Part shown: one piece after another, positions 1-12,670 of the stretch
Layout of the letters: every line of letters begins with the position of its first letter
How positions within the stretch are numbered: position 1 is the first letter of the stretch
NCBI GenBank assembly: GCA_958298945.1
Contig: OY282605.1
Span: forward strand, 119,532,267 to 119,596,266
Origin: Atherix ibis
Lineage: Eukaryota; Arthropoda; Insecta; Diptera; Athericidae
Length of the DNA stretch: 64,000 nucleotides
Direction of reading: 5' to 3'
Notes under the pieces: model-generated
What the model was told of the DNA's origin: nothing
Databases searched by the model: none
What the model saw: only the letters and a program-made list of their open reading frames with translations
Translations under genes and position numbers: made by a program

Positions 1-1130
1 GCAAAACAGGAAGTTAAAATTTGACATTATGTACTGAAGTCAACCTTCGGAACGCACCTAGGGCTATGCAAAATGGCGGACACATAAACCAAAAAAAAAA
101 TCGAAAAAAATTTAGGAACATAAAAATAAATAAATCAAATTACACATTTTCGTTTTGGGAGTTGTACGGGTCGGGTACACATCCATCTATGGTTTGACCG
201 ATACTTCAAAACAATCACTAGCCTATCGAAAAATTTAAATTTGGGCTCCCTTTTTTTTGGAATTTCTCTGTGTTTATCTAAGTTATCGATAAACTGGAAA
301 GAATTGAATTTAAACTAGAACCAAATTCATTTTCCCTATTTTATATTTATTCGTCTGTTTTTTTTAAAATTTTTTTTTTAGTTTATTTTATGCCATTTCA
401 AATTCAAAATGTACCTTTTAACTATACATTTATTTTTAGTTTTGGTTTTGGCTTAGAGACCCTAGCCTACGACCCGAGGGAAAAGGAATTGATATAAATC
501 ACAGAATAATCGGAATTCTTTTGAAAACAAAAATGTTTTTTTTCCCCCCCAAAAGGTTTTTGTTGTTGTTGTTGTTGGTTTTTTTTTTTTTAGGTAAAAT
601 TCTAATAAAAAATTTCATCGTCTAACAGAAAATTTGTGTTTAAATGTTTGGCAAAACCGGAAATGAGGTAGCAATTAATTTCGTAGGGAAAATAGAGCAG
701 AACCACCGCGCACATATTAACTCTACGAGGCTATAAAGAAAGCAGAAACAACGAGGTAAAAACAGAAGAAGAAAAAGTAGAAGACGAAAAGAAGAAGAAA
801 AAAAATTACGCACTATTTGCTCAAATTTTAAATATTAAAAAACAGTTATAAGAGCAACATAATAACTCAAGCTGATCATATGGGCGCTGGTGTGTGCGTG
901 TGTGCGAATATATTCTTTAATTAACTTTTTTTTTTTAAAGGGAAATTTTTTTAATGATGTTTTCAAAAATTTTATCGAAATTATTTTTTGCAACAGTTTT
1001 CTCTAATAATTTCGTTTTTGCAACCATTTTCTTTTTATTAGGGCGTGGAAAAAATCTGGTCGTCCATTTTGTTTTTGAAATTAATTTACGCACTTTTTTT
1101 ACTCAAACAAACTGTTTTTTTTCTATCATT
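1..1130. other. AT-rich non-coding stretch
   Basis: This stretch is dominated by A and T runs, with a short TTG/GTT run near 560-577 followed by a long T tract ending in AG. I see no open frame with coding character. A TATCGATA-like site (TTATCGATAAA) lies near 284. The only open frames come from poly-T reading as phenylalanine and leucine. Confidence 0.6.
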
Positions 1131-1131
1131 C

Positions 1132-1137
1132 TCAGTC
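1132..1137 (+). promoter_or_regulatory. possible initiator (TCAGTC)
   Basis: TCAGTC matches the arthropod initiator TCAKTY and lies about 175 bases upstream of an ATG in excellent context at 1310. No TATA box is visible 30 bases upstream. The following bases are a C/T-rich stretch, as in some insect 5' leaders. One six-base match is weak evidence, so this depends on the coding exon downstream being real. Confidence 0.2.
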
Positions 1138-1309
1138 TCCGTGTACCTCTCCCCTCCCGCTCTCCCTCGCTCACTGTAGTTTCGATAAAAATCTTACGAA
1201 ATTTGTAGTTTTTACCTTAATTTTCTCGACAAACTTCAAAGAAAAATAAATAAAATTTAAGGCAAAATAGAGAAAAGTGAAAAGAGACAAAAAAAAACCA
1301 CACAACAAA

Positions 1310-1430
1310 ATGGCTGATTTTAAAAAGAAAATCTTTTTTTTTTGTTGTTTTTCGTCTTTTCTACTGTTTTTTTTAATTTTTTTTTGGTCGTGGTGGTGTT
1401 TTGTGAAAGTTTTCGAAGCAATAATCAAAG
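1310..1430 (+). CDS. candidate first coding exon with N-terminal membrane anchor
   Basis: The frame starts at an ATG in a CAAAATGG context and runs 40 codons to a good splice donor (ATCAAAG then GTGAAT), leaving one base (phase 1). The peptide begins MADFKKK, then has a very hydrophobic stretch from about residue 8 to 33, then VKVFEAIIK. This fits an N-terminal signal anchor followed by a cytosolic or luminal start. Much of the hydrophobic segment comes from poly-T tracts, so it could be chance in AT-rich DNA. I do not recognise the family and could not find the next exon. Confidence 0.27.
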
Positions 1431-2635
1431 GTGAATTTCCGTTACGCAAAAGAATTTATTTGCGTTTCAAATTGGTTGAATACCAAATCCTCATAAAATT
1501 GGTAAAAATATCTTTAACTTTTTTTTTGGTTTTTAGATAATTTTTTTTTTATTTTATCATTGAAATAATTGTGAAAATAATTATACGAGAAAGCATTGAA
1601 TTTTCTATTTTTTTTTGGTGGAATTTTGATAAAATAAACCAGATAAGATTGAATCGAGTAGTACAAGTGTTTGTAGGTAGAATAGTAATTAAAGAGGGTA
1701 AAAATTTGATTTATAAAAAAGATAAGAAAAAATTACGTAAATATAAAAAAAAGTAAAACTTCTTCAAAAAGAAAAACAAAATTTTATTATATAAAACAGG
1801 TGCACAAATAATTTATGCCAAACTTTTTGAAAGCGTATAAATTTTATACTTAATTTTGGGAATTTGTTACCCAAAAAAAGTTTTACAAAAAAAAGGAAAT
1901 TGCCTTTTAAACAGTTCTTTTTCTAACTTAACTATAAAAAATTAAAAAAAAAAATTTTTATAAAAAAAGCTGTCTACTGTTAAAAAGTTTCTTTTCTTCT
2001 ATCTTTTTTGTTGTAGTTTAACGTGAATTCGTCTTTATCATTTCTATGAAATGTTATTTTATAAACAGACCTAATTTTTTTAAGGTGTAAAAAAACCAAA
2101 TAATTTAATAATTTTTGTAAAAAAATGCAGTTAAAAGAGAAATATTAAAAAAAATTGAACTAACCAATCTACCCGTTTCGAAATTTAATCAATCAACTTT
2201 CTAATAAAATTATCAAAAAGAACAATCGAAAAAATATTTTTCTAACTCTTCTTAATGATAAGAAAATATATTCAAAATAATTAGCCTTCAATGGGGGATG
2301 ATAAGCAAACAATTCGTTGTTGTTATTTCAGACCAAATTGTATATTTTCTATTTTATTTGCTGATAAGTGAAAAAAATTTATCATAAAATAACTGATTTA
2401 ACTATTTAATATAATTCGTTTTAAAACTTGTCATTTTTTCTGTTTTAATATTTGAAAAAAAAAATGGATTTTGAACTTGTTATAAAAAAATTTAAAAATT
2501 ATTGACACAAATTAATTTTTTCTAAATAAAAATACGAAAGAACTGAAAAAAATCAATATTTGTTCAATACGAAATGATTTGAAGTTCGAAATGCAAACTA
2601 TAAAAAAATATAATACTTACCAAGTGGCATGCACT
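1431..2635. other. AT-rich non-coding stretch
   Basis: No open frame with coding character is visible. The DNA is A/T homopolymer-rich and would be intron if the exon ending at 1430 is real. A perfect minus-strand donor sequence (CTTG then GTAAGTAT) occurs near 2614-2625, but the DNA on its exon side is repeat array. Confidence 0.5.
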
Positions 2636-3795
2636 AATTTAGTACTAAAAATGATCCATGATTTTTTTTGGAGGTATAAACATATTTAATTAATTTAGTA
2701 CTAAAAATAATCTATGATTTGTTATAATATTGTACTGAAAATAATCCATAATTTTTTTGGGGTATAAAAACATTCAAAAAATTTAGTACTAAAAATAATT
2801 CGTGATTTGTAAAAACACTAGAAATGATGCATGATTTTTTTGGGGTATAAAACTATTTAATAAATTTGGTACTAAAAATGATTAATGATTTGTTATAGTA
2901 TTAAAAATTAACCATAATATGTTATATTATTGTACTAAAAACGATTCATGATTTTTTTTGGGGTGTAAAAACATTCAATAAATTTAGTACTAAAAATAAT
3001 CCATGATTTTTTTGGTGTTTAAACACATTTAATAAATTTAGTACTTAAAATGATTAATGTTTTGTAATAGTACTAAAAATAATCCATAATTTTTTTTCGG
3101 TGTGTAAAAATATTTAATAAATTTAGTACGAAAAATAATCCATGATTTGTTATAGTACTAAAAATATTCTACAATTTGTTTTGGTGTGTAAAAACATGTA
3201 ATAAATTTAGTACTAAAAATGATCCATGATTTGTTATAGTACTAAAAATAATCCATAATTTTTTGGAGTATGAAAACATTTAAAAAATTTAGTACTAAAA
3301 ATAATTCGTGATTTGTAAAAACACTAGAAATGGTCCATGATTTTTTTGGACATTTAATAAATTTGAAACTAAAAATGATTAATGATTTGTCATAGTTTTA
3401 AAAATTAACCATGATATATTATATTATTGTACTAAAAATGATTAATAGTTTTTAATAGTACTAAAAATGATCCATGCTTTTTTTTGGAGTGTAAAAACAT
3501 TTATTAATTATGGTACTAAAAATAATCCATAATTGTTTTTAGTACTAAAGTGATCCATGATTTAGTAAAGTACTGAAAATCATAAATGATTTTGTAATAG
3601 TACTAAAAGTTGTCCATGGTTTATAATAGTACTAAAGAGGATCCATAATTTGTTATGGTACTAAAAATAAGAAGGAAATTGTTCCATTCAAAAAATAAGT
3701 AATCATATATTTAGTACCAATTACAGTGCTCACTAACACTAATTATTTTTAATACCAAAGATTTTGCCAAGATTTTTTAGTACCAACAATTTTCA
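2636..3795. repeat. GTACTAAA/CCATGATTT minisatellite
   Basis: Degenerate repeats of about 50-60 bases carry TTTAGTACTAAAAAT, then RATCCATGATTTTTT, then GGGGTATAAAAACATTTAATAA. A second unit type has GATTAATGATTTGTTATAG. A higher-order duplication of about 500 bases is visible: the rare variant ATAATTCGTGATTTG recurs at about 2796 and 3302, and TTAACCATRATAT at about 2907 and 3405. TTTAGTACTAAA is a perfect 12-base palindrome. The last 130 bases are more degenerate. Confidence 0.9.
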
Positions 3796-4186
3796 TAACC
3801 AATCCAAAAACGAAAGAAAATTAATTGTAATTCCATTTAATGAGCGGACGAGGCCACATACTTAACAAACCAACCGTTGGGTTTAAGTAGCCACTACTGC
3901 ACTTCAGATAATAATATAAAAAAAAAAAACTTTAAAATTGAAATCGACTTTACAGTCGAAATACGAAGTCAGTCAAGGGACTCTAATACAGATTATGCGT
4001 TTCACTTTTGCTTTTCTTCATTATTAACTCGATAAAAGAAAATTTTTTCAAAACTACAACATTTCCAAGTAGTTAATCTGCAAAAATCCCCAAAAGAAAA
4101 AACAAAAACAAACAAATCAACTTTAATTAAAATGAAAATAAGCAGCAAAAAAAAAATTATAGTAAATACATATAAATAAGAGTAGA
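3796..4186. other. spacer and possible 5' leader
   Basis: Mostly unique AT-rich sequence between the GTACTAAA array and the exon starting at 4187. It contains TCAGTC near 3969 (initiator-like, no TATA box at the right distance) and a short upstream open frame starting near 4131 (MKISSKKK) that stops just before the next ATG. No other feature is visible. Confidence 0.35.
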
Positions 4187-4282
4187 ATGGAAAGCTTCAA
4201 ACTATTTTTGTTATTAGGAAATATTTTGGAATTTGTGTCAGTCGCTTTATCAAGCAATTATGATATTATCGAATGGAAAGAG
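4187..4282 (+). CDS. signal-peptide first exon of a putative small membrane protein
   Basis: The exon has 32 codons from an ATG to a donor (GAAAGAG then GTAAAA), ending in phase 0; an in-frame stop lies just upstream. The peptide starts MESFKLFLLLGNILEFVSV, a classic short charged N-terminus plus hydrophobic core ending at about residue 23, followed by a polar stretch (NYDIIEWKE). This looks like a secretory signal peptide or signal anchor. The intron reads into a stop about 30 bases later. The first downstream exon I find with the right phase and membrane character is at 16527. Joining them is inference. I do not recognise the family. Confidence 0.45.
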
Positions 4283-5215
4283 GTAAAAAAATATAAACCC
4301 GACTTGCTAAGATGATTGTGTGGAAAGCACTGTAACTGGGTAAATATTGTAGCACCACTTTTCGACCTGACACAATTTCCAGCACAGTCCAGTCCACAAG
4401 AACAGGTAAACCTAACGTTGACGGCTACCTCCTTTCCCCCATTAACTGAGGAGTGTTCGTATTCTGTTGACGCTTGCGCAGTAGAGCTTTTACAGAGTTT
4501 TTATCTTTGTTGCATATTTGGGTCATGTTGCTATCATTTGTTTTCATATTTTCGAAATCTTTAATTAAATAGGTCGTCGGGAAAAGTTGCGAGGGAACGC
4601 ACCAACATAAATTTTTCTTCCCAGTGCGTGCACACTGTCAAAGTCTGTCTTATTGTCATCTACCATTTACAGGCTCGTTATCACTTCGCCACATCAATTC
4701 AACTTGTGTTATCGTCTACTGCTAACATGTGTTATTATATTCTTATCGTTTGGTTTATTTAAAAAAAAAAATGGATATGAAAATAAAAATTCTCTTTTGT
4801 AATCAATGTGATAAATGCCACTATTTGCCGAATGTTTTCCCTAATCGTAATCCGAATCAGAGTTGTTCATAGATACACATGGTCGAGCAAAGCTAATCTG
4901 GACTTAATTTTCTATTACAAAATGTGAAATTATTACATTGTACAAAGAAAATAATAAAAAAATATATTATTAATTAAGAATTAACAGATTAGCACCTTTT
5001 AGAGAATTTGTGACCAATTTTAGGTTTGGTAAAATTCCAGACTGTAGTTCAAAATAGAGGCAATCAAAAAATTTGAGAGACGACAGAAAATGGAACTTTT
5101 TTTTTATGCGTTTTATGCGGGTAACTAATGTGCAACGCAACTTCAATAATCTTATTTCAAAAAGGTTTAGAGCATATAATAGAAAAGTTCCATTTAAAAT
5201 ATCAAAATTGATCAT
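4283..5215. other. non-coding, partly less AT-rich
   Basis: The stretch 4330-4720 is visibly less AT-rich than its neighbours and has one 82-codon open frame on the plus strand, without a convincing start or splice acceptor. It would be intron of the gene starting at 4187. From 4720 on it is AT-rich with no coding signal. Confidence 0.4.
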
Positions 5216-6975
5216 ATAAGTACAATGTTAAAGGAACGATAGAAATTAGAACACTAAGTTTGAGTCTGGTGTAAGAAATAATGCAATTTTAAAAAGGAAA
5301 TGCTTAAGACCAACACAAAATATATTAAATAAAATTTATAGGTTATTTCAAATGGTATACCAAATTATAGGAACGATAGAAATTGGAACACTTTTTTCTC
5401 AATTAGCAAAAATAATACAATTTTTACTAAAAGTATGAAAGAAATAATGCAATTTTTACTAAATTATTTTCGTAAATTTTCAAACCATATAAAAATTAAA
5501 GGAACATTGTGAATTGGAACAGTTTTTATGTCAACGCGTCTGGCGGCCGCAAACATTTCGAAGTGGAAAGGCCCTCTTTGGGTAAATGTGCCCCCCAAGA
5601 AGGGTAAATGTGCCCCGAAAATTTTTATAATTTATTTCAAAAGGTATAACAAATTATGAGAACGTTGGAATTGGAGAAATATTTTAGCCTCGGCTTCTGA
5701 CGGTCACAATAAGCGTGGAAAGCAGCTGAAATAATCAAATTTTCAAATGAAAAGGATTGAGAAAAGTAAGCGCGTACTCTACAAAGTGTTTTAATTATTT
5801 TAAAACATATAAAAAATGAAAGGAACATTGTGAATTGGAACACTTTTTAAGTCAACTCATTTCCCGGATGTAAAAATTATGAAGTGGAAAGGATCTGACA
5901 GGGTAAACGTGTTCCGAAAAAATGTATAATATATTTCAAAAGATATAAAAAATTAAAGGAACGTTGTGAATTGGAACAGTATTTTAGTCCATGTGTCTTC
6001 GGACCACATTAGGCTAGTAGCGCAGCTAAAACAATGCATATAAATGTTCGAGATGAGTAAATGTTTTAATTATTTTTAATCACATAAAAAATTAAAGGAA
6101 CGTTGTGAATTGGAACAATTTTTAAGTCAACGTATCTCCCGGATGTGAAAATTTTGAATTTTAAAGACCCAAGTAGGGTAAAAATGACTCGATAGACTTC
6201 GAAAAAATATTAAAAGGCATAAAATATTAAAGGAACGTTGTAAATTGGAACAATATTTTGGACATGCATCATCAGACCACATTAAACTCACAATTTTTAC
6301 ATATAAAAATACGAGATGAGTAAATGTGCACTCTATAAACTGTTTTAAATATTTTAAAATATATAAAAAATTAAAGGAACATTGTGAATTGGAACGAGTT
6401 TTAAGTCAACGAATCTTCCTAGTGTGAAAATTTAGAATTGGAAAGGGTCCAGAATAGGAAAAATGAATCGATAGACATCGAAAAAATAATAAAAGGCATA
6501 AAATATTAAAGGATCGTTGTAAATTGGAACAATATTTTAGACCATGCGTCTTCGGACCACTTTAAATTAATAATTTTTACATATAAAGATACGAGATGAG
6601 TAAATGTGCACTCTATAAACTGTTTTAAATATTTTAAAATATATAAAAAATTAAAGGAACATTGTGAATTGGAACGCTTTTTAAGTCAACGAATCTTCCT
6701 AGTGCGAAAATTTAGAATTGGAAAGGGTCCAGAATAGGCAAAATGAATCGATAGACATCGAAAAAATAATAAAAGGCATAAAATATTAAAGGAACGTTGT
6801 AAATTGGAACAATATTTTAGACCATGCGTCTTCGGACCACTTTAAATTAATAATTTTAACATATAAAAATCCGAGATGAGTAAATGTGCATTCTATAAAC
6901 TTTATTACTTATTTCAAAACACAAATATTAAAGGAACGTTAGAAATTGGAACGCTTTTTTAATCTATGTAGCTCG
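5216..6975. repeat. tandem array of about 280 bp (two 140-bp halves)
   Basis: Each unit contains two versions of TTAAAGGAACRTTGTRAATTGGAAC about 135-145 bases apart. The major anchor recurs near 5496, 5817, 6092, 6371 and 6651, spaced 321, 275, 279 and 280 bases. Other shared blocks are GTCTTCGGACCAC, CGAGATGAGTAAATGTGCA and AATCGATAGACATCG. The last two units are nearly identical while the left end is degenerate, suggesting recent expansion at the right end. No open frame persists across units, so it is probably non-coding. Confidence 0.9.
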
Positions 6976-8490
6976 CCGCGACCAAAACAAATTGCAATTT
7001 TAAAGCAAATTTTATCAACAATTGACAAATTCTAATAGTAATTTGAATATTAGTTTAATAAATTCAATTGAATAGATAACAAGGAACCGTTAAATTATTT
7101 CAGAAACGAATTTTTAGCAATAAGAAAAACAAAATTTGTTCCAAAATTCTCATTTAATCAAACTTAAATTTGATTAACTTTGCGGTGGGAAATATTTATG
7201 AGTACAAATCGTTTATTGTGTAAGCATTTATTATGTTTAGTAATTTTACTACCAAAAAAAGTAATTTTAAAAATCTTCCAAATTTATTATTAGAACCTTA
7301 TCGTTCTTTTACCATTTTTGTACAATTTAATAAAAAACAAATTTTATTGAAATTATTTTCCCTTTCTTTTTTTAAGCAAAAAGTGCTGTCCATCAACATC
7401 AAAGAGGGGCTCTTTTCAATAGAAGAAAACCCCATAAAAAAAAAACTAAAATAAATTCCAAATAAGAATGATTGATGGTGAAAATTAGGTTAGGTTTTTT
7501 CGCTTTTGAGAATAACCAGAGCGAAAAAGGGGTTGAATATTTATGAAAATCTTCCAATCGATTTGGTTTCTACCCTTAATCGTTTTATCCAATATTGGAG
7601 TTAGTATATGGCGGTATGGATTTTGGTAGGCAGCAAGAGGCATCAATGAAAATTTTCACTTTTCTGAGCACGTTATTTATTTATTTTCTATTATCCATTT
7701 TGTTTTTGTTTAATTCTTTCTTTTTCTTATTAACATTATTTGTGATCGTATTTGAACGAACAACATTTGAAAGCGTATTAACATAACCGAGCCCATACAA
7801 TCTCGATAAAAACCAAAGATTCGTATGTGTGTACATCTTGTTTACGCACCCGAAAATTCCCAAATTTAGAGATAAGAAGACGACAGTGTGGGGATGAAAT
7901 TTTCACATACCATAAACAAGTGTTGTCTGGACGCCTTCCTTCTTCAAATAGTCTACAATTAACTGTATATTCTTGAATTGGGCCTGTCTGGCCAAAATTC
8001 GAGTGAATAATATTCAAAATATTTACCCCAAAGGCAACCCAACAGTTCAGACGAATTCCAACCGAATCAAACAAAACTTTCCAAATTGAAAAAATAAAAA
8101 GAAAAAAACACCAAAAACTAAATGGAACGTGTGTTTACCTACAATGTTTGGAAAATTTAATAAATTCATCGACTCTGACCAATAGTGGTCGTCTGGATAT
8201 TTCGTATTTTGTAGATAACTAATCGGGTCGGTTGGTAATTTGTAATGACAAATTACAACTTTTCCTTTCCTAATATTGTATGTACAAACATGAAAATAAA
8301 TTCTTAAGTTTCAGAAGCAAAAAAAAAAAAAATAAATAAGTTTGACCAACAAAATATTTTGCTTGAATTACTACTAAACATTTTTTTAAAACAATTTTGT
8401 TTTATGAAAAAAATTGAAATTAAAAAAAAAAACAATGAGAAAAACAAAATAAAAAAGATTTAAAAAAAAAATATTCAAAAAATCAAATTA
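6976..8490. other. AT-rich non-coding stretch
   Basis: No convincing gene. A plus-strand frame at 7233-7454 and overlapping frames around 7595-8074 lack splice sites, good starts and coding composition. Long A tracts fill 8310-8500. Confidence 0.5.
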
Positions 8491-8499
8491 AAAAATTTT

Positions 8500-8652
8500 C
8501 TTTAATGGTGAATTTCGTTTGGTGGTGAAATTTACCGTTGAGTGGTGGTGAAATTTGTTTTGGTGAATTCTTCTTTTTTGTTTGTTGGTGAATTTTTTTT
8601 TTTTGAGGTGCATTTCGGTTTTTGAGGTGAAATTTTTAATTTGTGGTGAATA
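8500..8652. repeat. degenerate GGTGAAATT cluster
   Basis: The hexamer GGTGAA occurs about nine times in 150 bases (GGTGAATTTCG, GGTGAAATTTACC, GTGGTGAATATC and so on), separated by T tracts. It looks like a short decayed tandem repeat. Confidence 0.6.
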
Positions 8653-8971
8653 TCTTTTTATCACATTGCGGTTATTAATTTATAACGCCATCTAACGGTA
8701 CTTTTATCGATACCATTCAATCAGTAATAAATGAACCTCGACAACGTGGATTTCTCTCTTTTTAGTTTGTCTTCCTTTTTTGTTTTTTGTCCACCTTTTC
8801 GTATTTGTCATTTTGGTATTTTCTCCTTCTAATATTTTCCTATCATTATTTTTTGTTATTTTTTTTTTTTAATGAATTGTTTTTAGAACATAAGAATTTT
8901 AAATTGCAATATTTGGAAAAAAGATAAGCTCTCGACCTCGAAAAGGTAGAAAATAAAATACGAAACATAAA

Positions 8972-9247
8972 ATGACTACGACGCTAGTCTGCCAGTTGGT
9001 TGGTAAGCATTTGATTGTTAGCGTTAAACCAGAGTGGCTCTGGCTTTTACGTGTATATTTGAAGATCGAAAGTCTAAGTATTAGGACACCTCATATAAGA
9101 GGGTCGGAGGGACTGGCAGCTAGCTACATTCTAATAGAAGAATACTTAAGACGTCAGTTTAAATCGATTCTGGGGACTTATCCGCTGATGTTGATGGCTT
9201 TGCTGCGCCTCTTGATGACTGTTAATGTGGCATTTAAAGTGCGGTAG
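8972..9247 (+). CDS. hypothetical 91-residue ORF in a GC-richer island
   Basis: An ATG in AAAATGA context opens 91 codons ending in TAG, within a stretch clearly less AT-rich than its surroundings. The peptide begins MTTTLVCQLVGKHLIVSV and contains a mixed polar/hydrophobic stretch near residues 45-60 (GSEGLAASYILIEEYLRR) and a hydrophobic C-terminal third. A strong donor (TTG then GTAAGC) lies ten codons in, so the true exon may be only the first 31 bases. No family is recognised and no promoter is visible. Confidence 0.3.
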   Translation: MTTTLVCQLVGKHLIVSVKPEWLWLLRVYLKIESLSIRTPHIRGSEGLAASYILIEEYLRRQFKSILGTYPLMLMALLRLLMTVNVAFKVR

Positions 9248-9925
9248 CCATAAATGTCACTTAGTGTTAACGATACGAAAATTATGAACACCGGAACATA
9301 ATCTCCGAACGATTGGCAATTCTTTTGTATCCTCTTTTGTGACATTTCCCTCTACCTCCATTTCACCTTCACCTTTACGACTCATTCAACACTCTTCGCA
9401 GTGCTGGTTATTAATCAGCCTTTCTTTAGATTTTCAGTCTTTGTTCTTCTCGTTCATTATATCTTTCTTCCACCTTTTGTAAAAATTCGTCTGAGCTTCT
9501 ATTGACACTTTTTCTTGCCTCTTATCAAGTCTTACCTTAATTTACTATTCCGTGAGTACAGTTTATCTATTGAAATACAAAAGAAAATAAGAGAAAAACC
9601 CTAAAGAAAATAGCATCCACCTGTGAGGTATGCTAAAGCCCCTTTAACATTCCATTGATTTTTAGATGGCAGTTCAGAGAATTTTACACCGCTATTGGAT
9701 TGATTTCTTATAAATGCTAATAATTTTTAAATGTCAAATTCCTTGTAATCTTTTTGTGGTATTTTATTTTTAATGGAATCAGAAGAAAATATTGTCGACA
9801 ATAGAACGGAAAATTATTTTAGTTTTCTTTTTTGCTGCAAACAATTTTTTTCTTGTTTTTACTTCGGAATTTTTATAGTTTTTTCTTACATTAATTGTTT
9901 TGCATTTTTATGAGTAAAAATCTTT
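9248..9925. other. non-coding unique sequence
   Basis: No gene-like signal. C/T-rich around 9340-9480, then AT-rich. Confidence 0.5.
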
Positions 9926-11035
9926 TTGAGCACATATTTTTTGAAACATATTTTTCCGAGTAAAAATATTTTGGATGGAAAGCTTTTTCGAGCAAATATT
10001 TAGCTGGATGAAAAGCTAAGACAACAATTTTTCCGAGCATGTTCTTTTTTGACCATAAACAATTTCAAGCAAATATTGTTTTCCAGCAAATTTATTTTTA
10101 AGTCAAAATTTTTGGAAGCAAATATTTTTTAAGCAAACGTGCTTTTTCGAGCATAAAATTTTTTTTGAGTACATATTTTTTTAACAAAAAAAAAAAGTAT
10201 TTTTTCGAGTAAATATATTTTTAAGCAAAAGTATTTTCGAGTAAAATTTACTGCATAAAATTTTTTTTGAGTCATCTTTTTTCGAGCAAATGTTTTAGGG
10301 ACAATTTTGTTGAGCAATTTTATTTGAGCACAATTTTTTTGAAGCAAATATTTTTAAAGCAAGTATTTTTTTTAGTAAATATATTTTTAAGTAAAAATAT
10401 TTTCGAGTAAAATTTACTGCATGAAAATTTTTTTGAGTCATCTTTTTTGGAGCAAATGTTTTTAGGGACAATTTTGTTGAGCAATTTTTTTTGAGCACAA
10501 TTTTTTTGAAGCAAATATTTTTAAAGCAAGTATTTTTTTTAGTAAATATATTTTTAAGCAAAAATATTTTGAGTAAAATTTACTGCATAAACATTTTTTT
10601 AGCATATTTTTTCTGTGCAAATGTTTTTAGGGACAATTTTGTTGAGCAAAAATTTTTGCGAAACAATATTTCTTGGTGCATATTTTTTTTGAGCAAATAC
10701 CATTTTTAGTGAATATTTTTCGGGTAAATATTTTTTCGAGTACATATTTTTTCGATCAGACATTTTTTTGAGTAAAACTGTTTTCAAGTAAATATTTTTT
10801 GTACAATAGCAAAAATTTTGTGGAGCAGAACTTTCTCGAATATATTTTTTTCGAAACTATTATTTTTCCGGGAAAACAATTTTTTTAAGCAAATATTTTT
10901 TTCCGAGCAAATATTTTTTTACGCAAATATTTTTTTCCGAGCAAATATGTTTTTACGCAAATATTTTTTCAAATATAGTTTTTCGCGAACAAACTTTTTT
11001 TTTGATTAAATAGATTTTTTTGCAAATTTTTTTAG
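9926..11035. repeat. GCAAATATTTTT array with an internal 166-bp triplication
   Basis: The stretch consists of short degenerate units of the form TTTTTCGAGCAAATATTTTT, with AAGCAAATA, GAGTAAATA and GAGCACAAT variants. Inside it a longer unit of 166 bases repeats three times, anchored on GTAAAATTTACTGCAT near 10251, 10417 and 10583. Minus-strand open frames here are artefacts of the repeat (Lys/Asn/Phe-rich). Confidence 0.9.
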
Positions 11036-12670
11036 GCGTAAAATGAAAGATTTTAGAATATTGAATTGTTGTTAATACTCCAACTTATTGGAGAACTAAC
11101 AAATTAAGAATATTCTTTCATATTGATCGAATACATAATTTTGATTTGGAGTTAATTTTAAAAAGAAAAATGGTAATTTTAACCGGAAAAACTAAAACCT
11201 TGGCCGATTATCAATTCCCGATTAATAGAAAATTGTAAATACTATGGCCGATAAGTTAAATTTAGTATGCTTAGCATTATGAAATCTAATTTATTATGAA
11301 AATTTAGAAAAATAACACTCATTAATAACAGAAAAACAGAAAGACCAGAAGTTAGAATAATAACGAAAAAAAAGAAATTATTTTAAAAAATTCACCAAAC
11401 ACACTCGAATTGCTTGGAATGTTTGCCTTCTCTTCATCAATTAAAGTGAACTGATACAAATCTTAGATTGTTTAGATAAAAATATAACGCATTCTTTATA
11501 GAAAACTCAAAAAATTATAGAAAAAACTTTTCATAATAAAATGAGGTAAAAAAATAAAATAATAGATAGTATGGCGATGACAATGCTGATGAAGATGATG
11601 CTGACGGTGATGATGAGAGGGAAAGTATATGGCACACTTTCTTATGTAGACTTACGGCTGTGTACAATGCGGAAAAGAAAGGCACTAAAGTGAAGATTTT
11701 TTAAAAACGGCAAGCGGAAGATATTGAAACGGAAAACGATTGTGGAGCTTAGGGCGACACCCAAAGCTATTTTTTATGATTTCTAAAAAGATCACCCGCC
11801 AAAATACTAGGGAAATAGGAAATGTCGTCACCAAAACATGGGTTATTGTAAATTATCTCATTAATCTTAAAAAACAACTTTTTTTCTTCTATCAATATGA
11901 GCACCATTACCGAAACTATAATCAAAAACTGTGTACAAGTTAGGTCCTATGAGAGACCACTGTGGACGGCCATTAAAACCTGTCATAATACTCAGGTTAT
12001 TAGTCCAGGACAGTCCGAATCCAAAGTAAATTGTACCGTTACTGTGTACAGATAAGAAAAATTGGAAAGTCCATTTTCCAAAGCAATTATTTTGTGCGTT
12101 TCGATGGCATATCTATACGCTCTGTTAATACACAATTCAATTGGAATGCAGTACATAAAATTTACGAAATATTGGAATTTTTGCGAAAATAATTTCTTAT
12201 TTATTTTTGGTTTTTATTTTGTTGTTATTTTTATTATTTTTGTTTTTGTTTTTTTTTTCATTTTTATTTGAATTTGGAGAATGCTCCATCTTTAAAATTC
12301 GCTACTCTAGAGGTTTTAGGGTCACACTTTACTTTTACATATAAAACAAAAGGAATTTTTTTTTATAGTACTCTCCTAAAACTTAAAGGGTCTAACAAGG
12401 ACTCTATAGGTATGAGGGGATGCTATGTTTTTGTATATCATAACAACAGGAAAGTGTCTTTTTGAAATTGTTCAAAAAAGTTTTCTGTTATATTTTTCAA
12501 ATTATTGTTAGTTTTTCTAACTTAATTGCTAATGCTCCCAAGTTTTTACAAATAATAAAAAAAATTCCTTCAAAAAATTTACCTTAGACCAGGAATTAGC
12601 ACCAATTTCAAAAAGCAAGAAAAAAACTTATTGCAGAAAATCGAATAAAAATTTTAACCAAAATTTTATT
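11036..12670. other. AT-rich non-coding stretch
   Basis: A short GATGATG/GCTGATGAAGATG simple-repeat patch lies near 11573-11620. Open frames at 11740, 12062 and 12268 begin at non-ATG codons, have no splice support and are rich in Phe, Ile and Lys. I see no gene. Confidence 0.45.

Noticed and set aside
2608..2640. Perfect minus-strand splice donor (CTTG/GTAAGTAT)
   Set aside because: The exon side would be the GTACTAAA array, which has stops in all frames. Chance match at the array edge.
10129..11009. Several overlapping 60-90-residue ORFs rich in Lys, Asn and Phe
   Set aside because: They are translations of the GCAAATATTTTT repeat and share its period.
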